Assembly (NCBI GenBank): GCA_007922195.1
Contig: ML681991.1
Coordinates: 48,521,089-48,585,088, forward strand
Source: Podocnemis expansa
Lineage: Eukaryota; Chordata; Testudines; Podocnemididae
Direction: 5' to 3'
Length of the DNA: 64,000 nucleotides
Shown: piece after piece, positions 20,315 through 32,220 of the stretch
Numbering within the stretch: the stretch's first letter is position 1
Layout: every line of letters starts with the position of its first letter
Translations under genes and position numbers: made by a program
The notes under the pieces: generated by a model
Databases searched by the model: none
What the model was told of the DNA's origin: nothing
Seen by the model: the letters and a program-made list of their open reading frames with translations, nothing else

Positions 20315-22530
20315 AGGAGCATAAAAGCTTTCGTTCTTCTTCAAGCACTTTTCACATCATTCAGTTACAGGTGTCTACTTACCTCAGTGCATGGTTGGCT
20401 GGAAAGCTATTTGCCCTAGCCTGTCAGGGCAAGGTCAGTAACCAATGCCCCCTTGGTGCTGCAGACGTAGCCATATATATGACCCTGACTCTGACCCTGA
20501 CCCCCCCCCCTCAGTTCCTTCTTTCCTCCCTCAGTGACAGTACTGGAACAGCCATCTTGCATTTGTGCAAGCACCTGTCTATTTCTTTCATTTATGAACT
20601 GGTCTTTCAGTCTAGAAGATCTCTTTGTGGACATCGTCCTTTCATTATCCGGTTGCTCTATTGAGTCCACTCAACACCCAGAGCCCAAACATCACTCCAA
20701 ACAGCCCCCAACCATGCCTGACTTCATAATCTGTGCAGGCTGAGGTAAGGCCTTTCCGCTGAGTGACCCTGAGAACAAGTGCCTAAAATGCCCAGGTGAG
20801 TCCCACTGGTGAGATAAATGCTCCATAGGTTGATCCTTCAAGCGAAGGACCCAGAAAGACAGGGAGCAATGGTGGCACGCCATAGCCATGGAACAGGCTT
20901 TGCAGCCAGTGCCCACTACATACAGGATGCAAAAAGACTCACTGGCACTATGGGCCAGGTCGGCACCGGACCCTCCCCAGTGCCACTCCTCTGTAGAACT
21001 TGAGAAGACCCTCTCGGTGTCAGACTCAGCACCAACCCCACTGCGCCACTCAAGCTCAATGCTGCTGTCTTCTTCCTAGTGAAATGGCCTGGAGCAGCTA
21101 CCTGTGCCATCCACGCTAAAGGCCTTCAACGCAGCAGAGGGTCTCTTACACGTACTGACCCACATGCCTCCAAAACCTACAAGACCTAGAGGCAAGCCAA
21201 CTTTTCTACCAGGGGCGTGGGCAACATCGAAGCATGGCCCATCACCGGCAAGGCACTCGAGCAAGAGCCCTCCTACACTAATAAAGGCTACTCTGGCACT
21301 GGGGACCTCCCCAACTTGTTCCAAGCCAGAGCAAGAGAAAGAGGCGGAGTACACAACCTTCTCCCTTGCTACTTCTTGCAAGCTCTCCATACTGTACTTC
21401 CAGTGTTCCATATGCATGAGGTACAGGTCTGGCTCATCTGACAGTTCCGGCGCCAAGCCCTGGCACCGGTGCTCCACATCACCCCCGGTACCGATTCGAG
21501 CAGCCTCAAAGCCAGCAGGAAAACAACGCCATAAGTGGTCTCCAACACCACCACACCCCAGGGATTCCTGTACAGGATCATCAATGCAGGCCACCTCAAC
21601 ACTGATATCAGTCTGATCCACCTCGCTGGCACCAGCTAAGAGTAAAAGCTAGTCATGCCCTCATCAGCACAGTACCAATAGGCACTGCCCAGAGAAAGGA
21701 TGCTCCCCAGCATGCCAAGACTCGGCACCACTCTCATTTAGGTAGTCTATCCAGTGGATAGACTGACCCACACAGGATGAGCCCACGACACTGGACTCAT
21801 CCAGGCTGTCCTCCTCCAGAGCCTCTCACTCACCTGAGGCCTTGGATGAGGAGCTCGACCTCAGCACCAGCCAATGCAGTAGACCAAGGATGTTTTTGTC
21901 CTCCTCTTCAGATGAGGCCACTTATCAAAGACCCCTGGTCTATAGGGATGACCCCAGCACCCAGCAAGACCTCTTGTGCCATGTGGCAGCAACTTGGAAA
22001 TAGATGTCATCAAGGAGGAGTTCAATTCTCTCTTTGACATGGGTGACATGGCCCCTCCTGCCAGGGTCTCTGTTCCCCTTCATGAAGGGGTGCACAAAAT
22101 TGTGAGGGCACGCTGGCAAACACCCTAATCAATCCCACCAGTGTCTAAGACTGCAGAACACAGGGAGCATGTCTGACCAGAAGAATTTGCATTCCTGTTC
22201 AACCACCCCACTCCTGGGTTCCTGGTGGTTGATGCAGTCAACCAAAAGAAGAGGCAGGGTCAACCAGCCTCCACCCCTAAAAATAAAGAGGCCAAAAAGC
22301 TGGATCTCTTTGGGAGAAAGGTTTACTCCACCTGAGCCTTCTGGCTATGTATCACCAACCACCAGGTGCTTATGGGGCAATACATTTTCAACCTGTGGAA
22401 ATCCATGGAGTGGTTCAGAGACAGTCCCTAGAGAACACTTCAGGGACTACAAGACAATGGTGGAGGTGGGTATACTGTGCCCGAGTAACGTGGTTTGCCC
22501 TTTTACACCCTGACAACATAGATCCTCCTG
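20315..22530 (+). pseudogene. DIRS-type retroelement, 5' end and gag-like region, decayed
   Basis: The left end has the 'gttcttcttcaagcac' terminal block seen also at 35690 (inverted) and 63820. In broken frames follow a CLKCPGESH zinc-knuckle-like segment (about 20790), a region rich in Ser and Pro, and a LAP2-alpha-like segment (about 21980-22040 'LGNRCHQ..FSL', then 22190-22330 with VVDAVNQ-like and KKLDLFGRKVYS-like readings). These segments are characteristic of DIRS gag in reptiles. Stops and frameshifts are frequent. The RT, RNase H and recombinase parts are missing. Confidence 0.65.
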
Positions 22531-22589
22531 CTAAGTCCAAAGTTGACTTCTTTATCCTCAGATTATTACAGTACACTTATCCTGCTTTT

Positions 22590-22665
22590 TTTGGCAGGGG
22601 GTTGGACTAGATGACCTCGTGGGGTCCCTTCCAACCCTATGATTCTATGATTCTATGATCCTATA
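22590..22665 (+). mobile_element. CR1 3' terminus with (ATTCTATG)n tail
   Basis: It carries 'ggggttggactagatgacct', 'gggtcccttccaaccctatg' and then repeats of 'attctatg', the standard CR1 3' end. Confidence 0.9.
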
Positions 22666-22799
22666 GGCCAGAAGTTTCCTGAGTATTAATGACATAGCCG
22701 TATCCTTTCCAGAAGTTTACTCATCTCACCTTTGTTATTTCTGGCCTTTTTTGTGGGTTTCATAATATAATTGTGAAGTTTACTTGGGGCACAAACTAA

Positions 22800-23100
22800 G
22801 GGCAGGTCTTCAATGATGGAGGCAAATTTGCCAACATCAGTTTGAACTTCCTCATCAACGGATCAAGTCTGCCAAGATCTGCTCAGCCAAGCAGGAAATC
22901 GACCCTGTAATGCCATGTGACTTTCTCTTCCAAGAATCTGGCCTTGAGTGCTGCTGTGTCCCCCTGCTCTCCACTCCTGAACCACAAATTACTTGGCTTT
23001 TGCTAGGTGACCACCTACTCCTGATTCAGTTCACACTAGCTTCCTGCATGTAATTGGTCCCAGGCTGTGGAAGTATGCTGTCCAGCCACACATGCAGAGC
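22800..23100. other. possible MITE remnant, no gene
   Basis: It starts with 'gggcaggtcttcaatga', similar to the CAGGTCTACAC end at 42045. The right end was not found. Confidence 0.3.
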
Positions 23101-23109
23101 CTCATGAGT

Positions 23110-24050
23110 ACCCACAGTTTTTCACAGAGATTTCAACAATTACCACTCCACCATCAAAATGAGCTTGAAACACTCCACAGAGGAGATCCACTTTCTTGAC
23201 ACTACAGTACAAATCAGGGATAGACACATCACCACCACCCTGTACCGAAAACCTACTGATCAGTATAGTTACCTACATCCCTCGAGCTTCCATCCTAAAC
23301 ACACCACACGGTCCATTGTCTACAGCCAAGCCCTAAGATATAACCACATCTGCTCTGATCCCTCAGACAGAGACAGACATCTTGAGGTTCGCTATCAAGC
23401 ATTCTTGAAACTACAGTACCCCCTGAGGAAGTAAGAAAACAAATTGACAGAGCTAAACAGGTTCCCCGAAATCATCTACTACAGGAGAGGCCCAAGAAAG
23501 AAAACAACAGAACACCACTAGTCACCACATACAACCCTCAAGTCAGACCTCTGCAACAGATCATTAAGGACCTACAGCCTATTCTAAAAGATGATCCCCC
23601 ACTCTCTCAAGCGTTGGGAGACAGACCTCTCCTTGCTTCCAGACAGCCGCCTAATCTTAAACATACTCACCAGCAACTACAGATCTAACAACATAAACAT
23701 TGAAGCAGGCACACACCCCTGCAACAAACCACGCTGCCAAGTTTGCTCACATATCTGCACAATAGATACCATCATAGGTCCTAATCAAGCCTGCTGCTCC
23801 ATCAAAGGCTCATTTACCTGCTCATCTACTAATCTGATCTATGCCATCATGTGCCAGAAATACCCCAACACCTTATACAGTGGACAAACAGGACAATTGC
23901 TGGGCAAAAGAATAAATGAACATAGAGCTGATATCAGAAATCACAAAACAAAGTAACCAGTTGCTGAGCACTTCCATCTTTCTAATCACTCGATAAATGA
24001 TTTGTTAATGACTGTTGTCAGAGATGTGGCTGGGACATCAAGACTTCAAA
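23110..24050 (+). pseudogene. Penelope-like element: RT C-terminus and GIY-YIG endonuclease
   Basis: The first open piece (from about 23110 to 23434) gives the end of the Penelope RT with EIHFLDTTVQ and LYRKPTDQYSYLH. A stop at 23432-23434 and further frame breaks follow. The second piece (23591-23956) holds a CxxxxCxxC cluster (residues 44-52) and the GIY-YIG nuclease: LIYAIMC at 82-88, LYSGQT at 95-100, Arg107 and His111. The reading then stops at 23954, just before an AEHF-like segment. The 3' tail is missing because the Harbinger-type element at 24051 begins here. Confidence 0.85.
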
Positions 24051-24989
24051 CGCTATGTTCACACGCAAGTGCTTGTTTCGAAACAAGCTGTTTTGAAACA
24101 AGCCTGTTTTGAAATAAAGCCTTATTTCAAAACACCTTATTTTGAAATAACAAAAAAGTGTGTTCAAAATGAGGGAATTGAAATAGCACGTCCAGTGTGA
24201 CGTGCTATTTCGAAATAGGAGAGGGGAGGGGGAAGGAGGCCCTGTGCTGGGCCAGGGAAGCCCCGCTCCCAGGATTCCCCTGCCCCCTGCGGCTCCGGCC
24301 AGGGATGAAGGGGGGCTCCCCCTGCCCCCACCGCCGCCTCTGCAGGGGGCAGGGAGGCTCCCCCTGAGCCCCTGCGGGTCCAGCTTCAGGCAGGGGGGCT
24401 TTCTCCACCCCCCCCAGCGTGGCTCCTGCCTGGCGGAGGGGGCGGAGGAAGCCCTCTGCACTGGGCAAGGGCCACGGGGAGGCAGAGGAAGCCCCCTTGT
24501 GCTGGGCAGGGGCCGTGGGAGGGCGGAGGAAGCCCAGGGGCGGGGTGTCCCAGGCTTGGGGGCAGCCCCAGCCAGCTTGCCCCCTTCCCCTTGCTGGGGG
24601 TATGGGGGCGAAGGGGGCTGAGGTTCCCGTCCCCCCCTGCTCCCAGCAAGAGAAAGCGGGGGAAGCCGGCTGGAGCACCCTCCGACCCCCTGCACCCCAC
24701 TCAACACACTGGCCAGCACCCTATGCACCCTGGGAGGAAGGTCCTTGTTATTTTGAAACACTCTTTGTTTCGAAATAACATGTCCAAACAGCTTATTTAA
24801 AAGCCACTGGTTTCAAAATAAACCTCCTTTCGAAAGCAAAGTGGGTTTAAGCTGTTTCGAAAGGAGGCTCTTGTTTTGAAATGAGGAGCTCCCTCCTTTT
24901 GAAACACGAAAAAGTTGTTTGGACATCGGGACTTTTATTTCGAAACAACCAGTGTTGTTTCGAAATAAAAGCCCTGTGTGAACACACCC
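24051..24989. mobile_element. Harbinger-type non-autonomous element (~0.94 kb) with GC-rich core
   Basis: The left end is GCTATGTTCACACGC and the right end GTGTGAACACACCC. Both terminal zones contain many TTTCGAAA and TTATTTTGAAATAA palindromes. The core at about 24225-24745 is GC-rich and ends 'caccctgggaggaaggtc', like the 'cttcccagggtgca' block of the 27784 element. No clean 3-bp duplication was seen. Open frames on both strands in the core are compositional. Confidence 0.75.
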
Positions 24990-24997
24990 ATTGAGAA

Positions 24998-26870
24998 ACT
25001 CTCTCTCTCTCTCTTCATCTGTTCAGTCGTGTCCGACTCTCAGTCACTCTACAGATCAATGCTCTCCATGCCGTCCTATCTTGTACAACTTCCTTTAATT
25101 CCGCCATAGTCATTCCAGTATAATTTTTAGTGGTGTCAAGCCAGCGAGTCCTTGGGCGGCCCTTCCTTCTTTCTCCGCAGACCATTCCTAACATAATTGA
25201 CTTTTCAAGTGAGTTAGCTCGCATAACATGACCAAAATATGACAGTCTTTGTTTGGTGATCTTGGCTTCCAGCGGTATTTCTGGTTTAACTCGGTCTAAA
25301 ACTCCTTATTGGTAATTCTCGCTGTCCATGGAATGCATAACAAATGTCTCCAACACCACAGTTCAAATACATCCATCTTTCTCCTATCTGCCTTCTTCAA
25401 AGTCCAGGTTTCACAGCCATACATAGCTATTGGAAATATGATTGCATTAACTACTCTACATTTGATTGGTAGATTAATCTTTGCTCTTCCAGATGCTGCT
25501 CATACTACTTATTGCAGTTCTTCCAAGCGCTATACGCCTTCTGATCTCAGGACTGCAGTCACCATGTTGATCGATTTTAGACCCCAGAAAATTAAAAACC
25601 TTGACTACTTCGATTTCTTCATCATTAATCTTTACTCTAACTTGAACGTTCTCTACAGTCGTCATTATCTTCGTTTTCTTAATATTAAGGCGCAATCCAA
25701 ATTCTTCATTTTTATCTTTAACTTTTAGGATTAGCCGCTCTAGATCTTTCTTACTTTCTGCGAGCAATGTTGTATCATCAGCATATTGAAGGTTATTGAT
25801 GTTCCTACTGCCAATTTTCACCCCAATGGTAGATTCTTCCAGATTTGCCTCTCTCATAACCACTTCTGCATACATATTGAAGAGTAAAGGTGATAGAATA
25901 CAGCCCTGACGAGTACCCTTTCCAATTTTAAACCATTCTGTGTCTCCATATGCCGTCTTACAGTGGCTTCTTGATCAAAATACAACGATCGTATAAGCCA
26001 GATAAGATGTGGTGCTATTCCCATTTCTTTGAGGCAGTCCCAGAGCTTGTCATGATGAACGCAGTCCAAAGCTTTTATATAGTCAATGAAACACATATAG
26101 AGACCTTTTTGATATTCTCTTGCCTTTTCCATCATCCACCATAGATTGGCAATATGATCACATGTTCCTCTTCCTTTTCGGAATCCAGCTTGTACATCTG
26201 GCATCACCCTATCGATGATTGAATTCATACGTTATTGAATAATCTTTAAGAGAATTTTACTCGCATGTGGTATCAAGGCAGTGGTGCAGTAATTTGGGCA
26301 GTCTTTTGTGTTACCTTTCTTTGGTATTGGGATAAATACTGACCTTTTCCACTCCTTTGGCCACTGACCAGTCATCCATACACTTTGACATAACACTGTC
26401 AATACTTTTCTTGATATTGGTCTCAGTAGCTCTGCTGGTACTCAGTCAATTCCAGGGGCTTTGCGGTTAGACAACTGATTGAGTGCCCATACCACTTCCT
26501 CCTGCAGGATAACTGGTTCCAGCTCTGACAGTTCTTCATCTTCTATGTCTTGACTTTGATTTGCACTTAGATAAAGTTGTTATGTATATTCCTGCCACCT
26601 TTCTCTGATTGCTTGTTGGTCATATAATTCCTGCCCATCATGTCCACTAACCATTGCCTTTTGTGCCATAAAAGGAGTTCTGGCCTTCTTCACATAAGCA
26701 AAACACTCTCTCGTATGACCTTTCTGGGCTGCTTCCTCCATTTTTTTACATTGTTCAGTCCAATATTCTTCTTTATCTTTCCTCACTTCTCTCTGAAACT
26801 TTGCATGTAATTTTCGCATTTCCTCCCTATCACCAGCAACTTTTGCCTTTCTTCTCTTTTCTGCTCAAAT
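24998..26870 (-). pseudogene. RTE/BovB-like LINE, 5'-truncated and broken
   Basis: On the minus strand the order is: EEMRKLHAKFQREVRKDKEEYW (linker before RT, 26819-26580), a damaged stretch, QAGFRKGRGTCDH and FIDYIKALDCV (RT fingers and palm, about 26228-25854), then NNLQYADDTTLLAES (catalytic YADD, within 25875-25474), FNFLGSKIDQHGDCSPEIRRRI, and a C-terminal RKGRPRTRWLDT (within 25224-25015). Several stops and frameshifts separate these. The 5' endonuclease domain is absent. The 3' end carries 'gagtcggacacgactgaaca', familiar from BovB tails, followed by a GA-rich simple repeat. Confidence 0.85.
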
Positions 26871-27069
26871 TAATATGCAAGCTAAATTCTGTGAAAGCAG
26901 GACTGAATCGAGACTATGGGTTCTTTTCCCATTACAAAAGGTAATTTGACTTCAGGCTTCCCATGTTTTGAAGCTAACAACTGCGCTGATCTGCTGTTAC
27001 TGTATGACCTGATCCTATGTTTTACATCCCCTTGCATTTATTGTCATTCCATTCTGTAAGTTCACCCAT

Positions 27070-27175
27070 CTTTGAAACATCTGATGAAGTGGGATTTTCT
27101 CCCATGAAAGCTCATGCGAAAAATAAATCTGTTAGTCTTAAAGTGCCACATGAATCCTTGTTTTTGTTTTTGTTT
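27070..27175 (+). mobile_element. Penelope-like 3' tail with intact hammerhead-like core
   Basis: It has ctgatga (27081), a stem gtggg/cccat around a short loop, gaaa (27106), then gctcatgc, 'aataaatctgttagtcttaa', 'agtgccacatgaatccttgt'. All conserved hammerhead core bases are present except the nucleotides at the cleavage position, which look changed (GCG). Confidence 0.75.
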
Positions 27176-27479
27176 TTTCCCCCAAATACCACACCATGAA
27201 CTTCCATCCTACTGGAATCGGGACCTTTCCTTAATCACCATGGGCTCACTGACACTGATTTGCCCATTTGTCATTGAAATGGGAAGGTCTCAGCCTACTG
27301 ATTCACCTTCTCTACAGTTCACACAGCTGTAGATAAAACAAATACTAGTTTATTGATTAGAACATGATTTTAAATGATTATATTGCAAATCAATGCACAA
27401 TCATTTAATAAATTAGTCAGGGTAATCACTATCAAACATAAATATAAGATACATTCTAACTTAACATTAATGTCCAGGA

Positions 27480-27783
27480 TTATTTATAAGACGTGGCTAT
27501 ACAATGGTTTAGCAGCCCGTCTCTGCCTATCCCTAGGCAGAACCCAAGCCTTCTTGTAGTTGGAGATGTTTTCAAGATAGTGTTTCTCTAGCAGAAAGCC
27601 CCTAACAGCCCCAAGTGTGTGTATTTGTTTCCAACCCCCTATCATCTTTCCTTCTTTTTCCAGGTGATCTTTGTTCAGAAGGGTCAGGAGACCTCCCCTC
27701 TCTGTTACCAACTTTGCCCATCAACTTGGGATCTGCTCATTTATTAGGGTTACTTCCCGGGGGGGGGGGTTGCAATTCTATTA
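27480..27783 (-). repeat. LTR-like repeat copy B, first half
   Basis: In reverse complement it matches copy A from about 4443 on: the aagtaaccctaataaatgag, gggcaaagttggtaacagag and gggggttg blocks. It is separated from its other half (31340 onward) by the Harbinger insertion. Confidence 0.65.
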
Positions 27784-28214
27784 GGGTATGTCCCCACAAG
27801 GTTTTTATTTTGAAACAACAGTGGTTGCTTCGAAATAAAAACCAGCTTGTCCACACGACGTTTTCTTGTTTAGAAATGACGGGCTCCTTCATTTTGAAAC
27901 AAGAGCTGTCACTTTGAAATGGCTTAAACCCCTTCTATTTCAAAATGGCAGTTATTTCGAAATGACTTGTTTCAAAATAATGCTGTTGGGACATGCTGTT
28001 TCGAAACAATGGTTATTTCAAGTTGTTTTGAAATAACCATTGTCTGGACATGTTATTTTGAAACAAGCGTTGTTTCAAAATAACAGTCTGACCTTCTTCC
28101 CAGGGTGCACAGCACCCAGGGGAAACAGGAAGTCCCTGCCTCGGCGTGCCTGCCAGCATGGCCAGAGGCTTCTCAAGGCATGGCTGCACATGGCAGGAAC
28201 ACCGCAGGGGGTGA

Positions 28215-28743
28215 CGCAGAGCCCCAGTCTGGACCCCTGAGGAGGTCCACTGCCTCCTCAGGATCTGGAAAAGGGAGGACATCATGTCCCGGTTCCGGGC
28301 TAGCCACCGGAACTGGGACATTTATGCGGACATTGGCACAGTGATGTCCAAGCACAGGCACGAGTGGACCATCGAGCGGGTCTGCAGTAAAATAAAGGGT
28401 CTGAAGCAAGACCATGCAAGGACCCGAGAGGCCCGGGAGCTCCAGGGGCCAGGTAGCACTGCTACCTGTCTCTATTATGAAGAGCTCCATGCCTTCATGG
28501 GGCCGGAGCCCAGTGGTCTCCCCACTGAGGCCGTGGATACAGGGGTGCACCAGAGCCCATCCCCTGGCCTGGAGGCAGTGGAGACTGGCTCAGAAGTCTC
28601 CGTCGGGGAGCCTCCTGCTGCACCACCATCATCGGCGGAGGCTACCCCCAGAACCCTAGAGCTGTTCCCTGGCCCCGAGGCAGAGACCAGCACTGAGGAG
28701 CAGGGGCTTGACACCATCCTGGCCCCTGGGCCTCTCCGAAACT
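28215..28743 (+). pseudogene. Harbinger SANT/Myb-like accessory protein gene
   Basis: The frame gives VWTPEEVHCLLRIWKREDIM (the first helix of a trihelix or SANT/Myb-like DNA-binding domain), then RNWDIYADI, WTIERVCSKIKGLKQDH (recognition helix region) and a long acidic, Pro/Ser-rich tail ending GPLRN. PIF/Harbinger elements encode such a protein to help transposase enter the nucleus and bind its ends. The start is damaged: the frame upstream of 28215 closes with TGA at 28212-28214, and the likely N-terminal Met lies in another frame. Translation from ATG 28284 would lose the first helix. Confidence 0.7.
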
Positions 28744-29419
28744 GACCCTGGGACATCGCGCCGGACCTCTGGAGCCCCTGTGGATGTGTTCCTCTCCCAC
28801 AGAGGCACGCAGGGCTGGTCCTGTCCAGTTCATGGGCAGTGAGGGGGTACGTGGCCAGGCACTGGGGCAGGTAGGTTACAGGATCAGCAGGTGCAGAGGC
28901 CTTCCCATGGCCATGGGTACCTGAGAGATAGGTGGCACCAGGTTCACAGGCCCCTGTGTGCCTGGGGGTGGTTAACAAGGGCCGGGTGTCAAAGATGCAG
29001 CCACATCTTGGGCGGGGTGGAAAGCATGCAGGCCTCGCCACTGGCAAGTGGCCTTGGGAGACCCCCTAGAGCAAGGCGTGGCTGAATCCAGCTCACCCTT
29101 GTGGGCACCACCAGCATATGTGCCTCCAGGGTACAGTTATCAGATGTCAGGCAAAAGGAGAATATGGTCCCTTTTTTACTGTCCTGTTCTTCTTTTTATC
29201 CTCACATTCTCTGTCTGGCAGGCAGTTTAAAATACAGGATTTTGTCAGGCTTTTTACTATAGGGGTTGAAGTATCCTGGGATGCCATAGAATACTTATTT
29301 GTACAGGAAAGTGTTCCAGGGCTCCCTAAACACCGAAGAATATCACAGCCATACTACATTTCCTCCCATGTGTCCTCCAATGTCCTCCTTTTTGTACTTT
29401 CCTGGCCTCCGTTTGAGGT

Positions 29420-29590
29420 TTTGAGGTCCCCCCCAACTCTGCCTTCCAAGTTGCTGCCTGAATTCCCCCTCCCCCCAATCTATCTCCCCCTTCCAAGTTG
29501 CTGCCCCCCCCAAACTCCCCCTTCCAAGTTGCTGGCCCCCCTGAACTCCCCCTTCCAAGTTGCTGGCCCCCCAAGACCGCCCCCACATTG
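29420..29590. repeat. ~31-bp minisatellite between the two Harbinger genes
   Basis: At least four units carry 'ccttccaagttgctg' and C-rich spacers. They lie between the ends of the two convergent genes. Confidence 0.75.
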
Positions 29591-29769
29591 CCCCATCCCA
29601 TAACCCTCCCCAGCCCCTCCCTGCCCCAACCCCTGTTTTGTTAATAAATGTTTTAAATGCATTCTTGGTTTTGAGTGGTTTTATTGGGGGTAGTTCACAG
29701 TGTGGGTGGATGGGTGGGGGCTGGCTGTGGGTGAACGGGGGAGAGGGTGGCGTGGGGCAGGGCAGGCCT

Positions 29770-31000
29770 GGCCCTCAGAGTTCCTCCAGGGCGAAGGTGG
29801 TCATGAGTGCATCCCGCAGTGTCACGGCTCTCTGGGATGGCTGCTCCCATGTGAGCACAGGTCTGGGTTCCTCATAGTCCCTAGCGAGGAGTTTTGCCTC
29901 AGCTTCCCAGGCAGCTGGAATGGGCTCACCCCACTCCTCGCAGAAGTTGTGCAGGGCTGCTCACGCACTGATCACCCAGACCACTGTCCTCTCCGCAAGG
30001 TGGAGGCATGTAAGGAGGCACCTCCAGTGTGCCTTGAGGCGGCCAAATGCACACTTGACCACCTGGTGGTAGTGGGCCAGGCGGTGGTTGAAGATCTTCT
30101 GTCGGGGATCAAGGGGGCCTGTGTAAGGCTGCATGAGCCATGTGCGCAGGGGATAGGCTGTGTCTGCCACAATGAGGATGGGCACCTCTACTTCTCCAAC
30201 ACTGATGTTATGCAGGGGGAAGAAGGTGCCCGCCTCCATGCCCCGGTACAGGGCAGTTACAGAGGACCCTGGCATCATGGGCCCTCCCTGGCGACCCCAC
30301 ATAACAGTTTTGGAAAAGGCCCCAGTGGTACACAAGGGTCTGCAAGATGATGGAATTGTACCCCTTGCGGTTTTGGAACTCCGCGGCTCTGTGCTCTGGG
30401 GCTCACACGGGGACGTGCGTAGCATCCAGGATCCCTGCACAATTGGGAAAGCCCAGTGTGGCCATGCCGGCAATGGTGTCCTGTAGCTCCCCTTGTGTGC
30501 CCAGGCATCACAGCAGGATCCTATTAATAGCCCTGGTGACCTCCACGAGAATGTTGCCAGTGGTGGACCTCCTGATGCCAAAAGAGGTGTGCCGGAGACC
30601 TGTGTGACTCTGGAGTGGCCGTCTTCCACAGGGCGATGGCCACTCTTGTCAACAGGGATGGCAGGCCTCATGGTTGGTGTCCTTTTGGCGCAGCTGCGGG
30701 GCGAGTTCTGCGACCAGGAGATTGAAGCTGGCCCTGCTCATCCAGAAGTTCCTCCTCCACTGGTCGTTCCCCCAACTTTGCAGCACTACGCGCTCCCACC
30801 AGTCTGGGCTGATCTCCCGGGCCCAGACCTGACAAGACACAGAAGGGGGCAAGGGCAGTCTCATTGCTCTGCAGCCCAGCTGGATGACAGCCTTAGGCAC
30901 AGGCTGGGCACCATCTGGGTCTGCAAGCAGAGTGTCCCACATCAGCAGGACACTCTGCAAGCAGGCAGAGGGTCTGTGTGTTGCACGGTGCTGGCTGGCC
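29770..31000 (-). pseudogene. Harbinger transposase (DDE_Tnp_4 type), broken
   Basis: On the minus strand, the region around 30840-30660 gives WWERVVLQSW and NFWMSRASFNLLVAELAP, the usual N-terminal part. A different frame carries GFPNCAGILDATHV (first Asp, near 30440). A later piece (about 30300-29961) carries ILIVADTAYPL (second Asp) and QVVKCAFGRLKAHW. The third acidic residue, normally Glu in VVECAFGRLK, is Lys here (codon at 30054-30056 on the minus strand). At least two frame shifts occur. So the enzyme is dead twice over. The Glu-to-Lys change fits a CpG transition. Confidence 0.85.
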
Positions 31001-31339
31001 AGCCGGGCAGTGTCCATGTCTGTCACTTGCAGAGACCTGCTAGCCAGAATGGACAGGGAAGTAAGGTCGGGGCCAGCTTTTATAGGTTTGGCTGGCAACA
31101 TGGCCGCCGACATGGCCCAGGGAGGCGGCCATGTTGCCACACCTACCATGGTGCCCTTCCTCTGAAGTGAAATAGCAAGTCCACAATGTGGACATGCTAT
31201 TTCGATTCCCGCTTTTCCCTTATTTCTATGTGGTTTTGGTTATTTAAAATTAAGTTATTTCAAAATAAGGGCTTTATTTCTAAACGACTTGTTTTGAAAT
31301 AACTTATTTCGAAACAATGCCCTGCGTGTGGACATAGCC

Positions 31340-32220
31340 TTAGTGTACTGCTTGTGTCAATTGTGTCTCTGTGTGGAGCTTATTTCTCCCTTCTGTAAAT
31401 CCCTCTCAACGGAACCACCCTTGCAAGACCTAAATTTCCCAAGACTAGGTTCCTAAGTGCAACTGAGTGGACCCGGTCTATCAGCACTCTCAGCTGACCC
31501 CTTATGTGTCCCTGAACTCAGCAGGCCGGGTTACACAGCACTGGTCTGCTGCTACCCTTATGTGCCCCTGTACCGCACCGGACTAGATTGGAGTATGAAT
31601 CTGAGCAGGCGGGGTCAAAACGGCACTTTCAGCTGTCACCCTTATATGCCCCTGGACTCCAATGGCTGGGTCAAAGCAGCACTTTTAGCTGTCACCCTTA
31701 TATGCCACAAGTTCAACATGCTGGTAACCCCTTAATGAACAAACCTTACAACGAATTGGGCATCACAGGAATCTTTGGCTAGGTAAAAGGAGCATTGCTG
31801 CAGAGCAATACACAGGAAGTATGGCAACCAGCTTGATTAGGAAAGTTACTTTATTGCCAGGTACATAAAACTTATGAATAATTATAAAAGGAAAGAAACA
31901 TGCCCAAAGAGTCACAATATTGATACCATACAGAAGAGGAAAATGATCAAACTGTTACAATATTACCCAGTTTCAATTATAGTATTGAGGAAAGCTAGCC
32001 CAAGTGGATTACAAAAGATCAGGGTTAGAGAGTTATAGTTGGCCTAGGGAAAAACAAAGAGAGAAGCAAGGGGGAGACTGTCTCACCACTCAGTGAAGCT
32101 CAAAGGTACCCCGGAACCAGGCTGTTCAGCTTAGGGTCTGGAGCGCTGGGGACAGGCAGAACTTCCACCATGATCAGCAAGGAGAAGGTGAAGTCCCAGT
32201 GGACCTGATGTAGCTTGTAG
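31340..32220 (-). repeat. LTR-like repeat copy B, second half
   Basis: In reverse complement it follows copy A through the ~58-bp units, the 'acctagccaaagat' block, the polyadenylation AATAAA (31850-31855, minus) and the 'gagtggtgagaca' block. At about 32065-32095 it shows the site uninterrupted by the GC-rich hAT found in copy A. Confidence 0.65.
31490..31735 (-). repeat. tandem units (~58 bp) inside copy B
   Basis: Four units each carry 'acccttat(a/g)tg(c/t)cc' at about 31498, 31554, 31638 and 31696. They correspond to the array at 4221-4395. Confidence 0.7.

Larger units (their letters stand above)
27784..31339. mobile_element. full-length PIF/Harbinger DNA transposon, 3556 bp
   Basis: Ends are GGGTATGTCCCCAC and GTGTGGACATAGCC. 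TTA lies on both sides (27781-27783 and 31340-31342), the target duplication expected of this superfamily. Terminal zones hold TTTCGAAA palindrome arrays. Inside lie a SANT/Myb-like gene on the plus strand and a transposase gene on the minus strand, converging on a central minisatellite. The uninterrupted site is preserved in copy A (ctaaca at 4441-4446). Confidence 0.9.

Noticed and set aside
24018..24778. 247-codon minus-strand frame and overlapping plus-strand frames
   Set aside because: They span Harbinger terminal palindromes and a GC-rich core; no domain is present.
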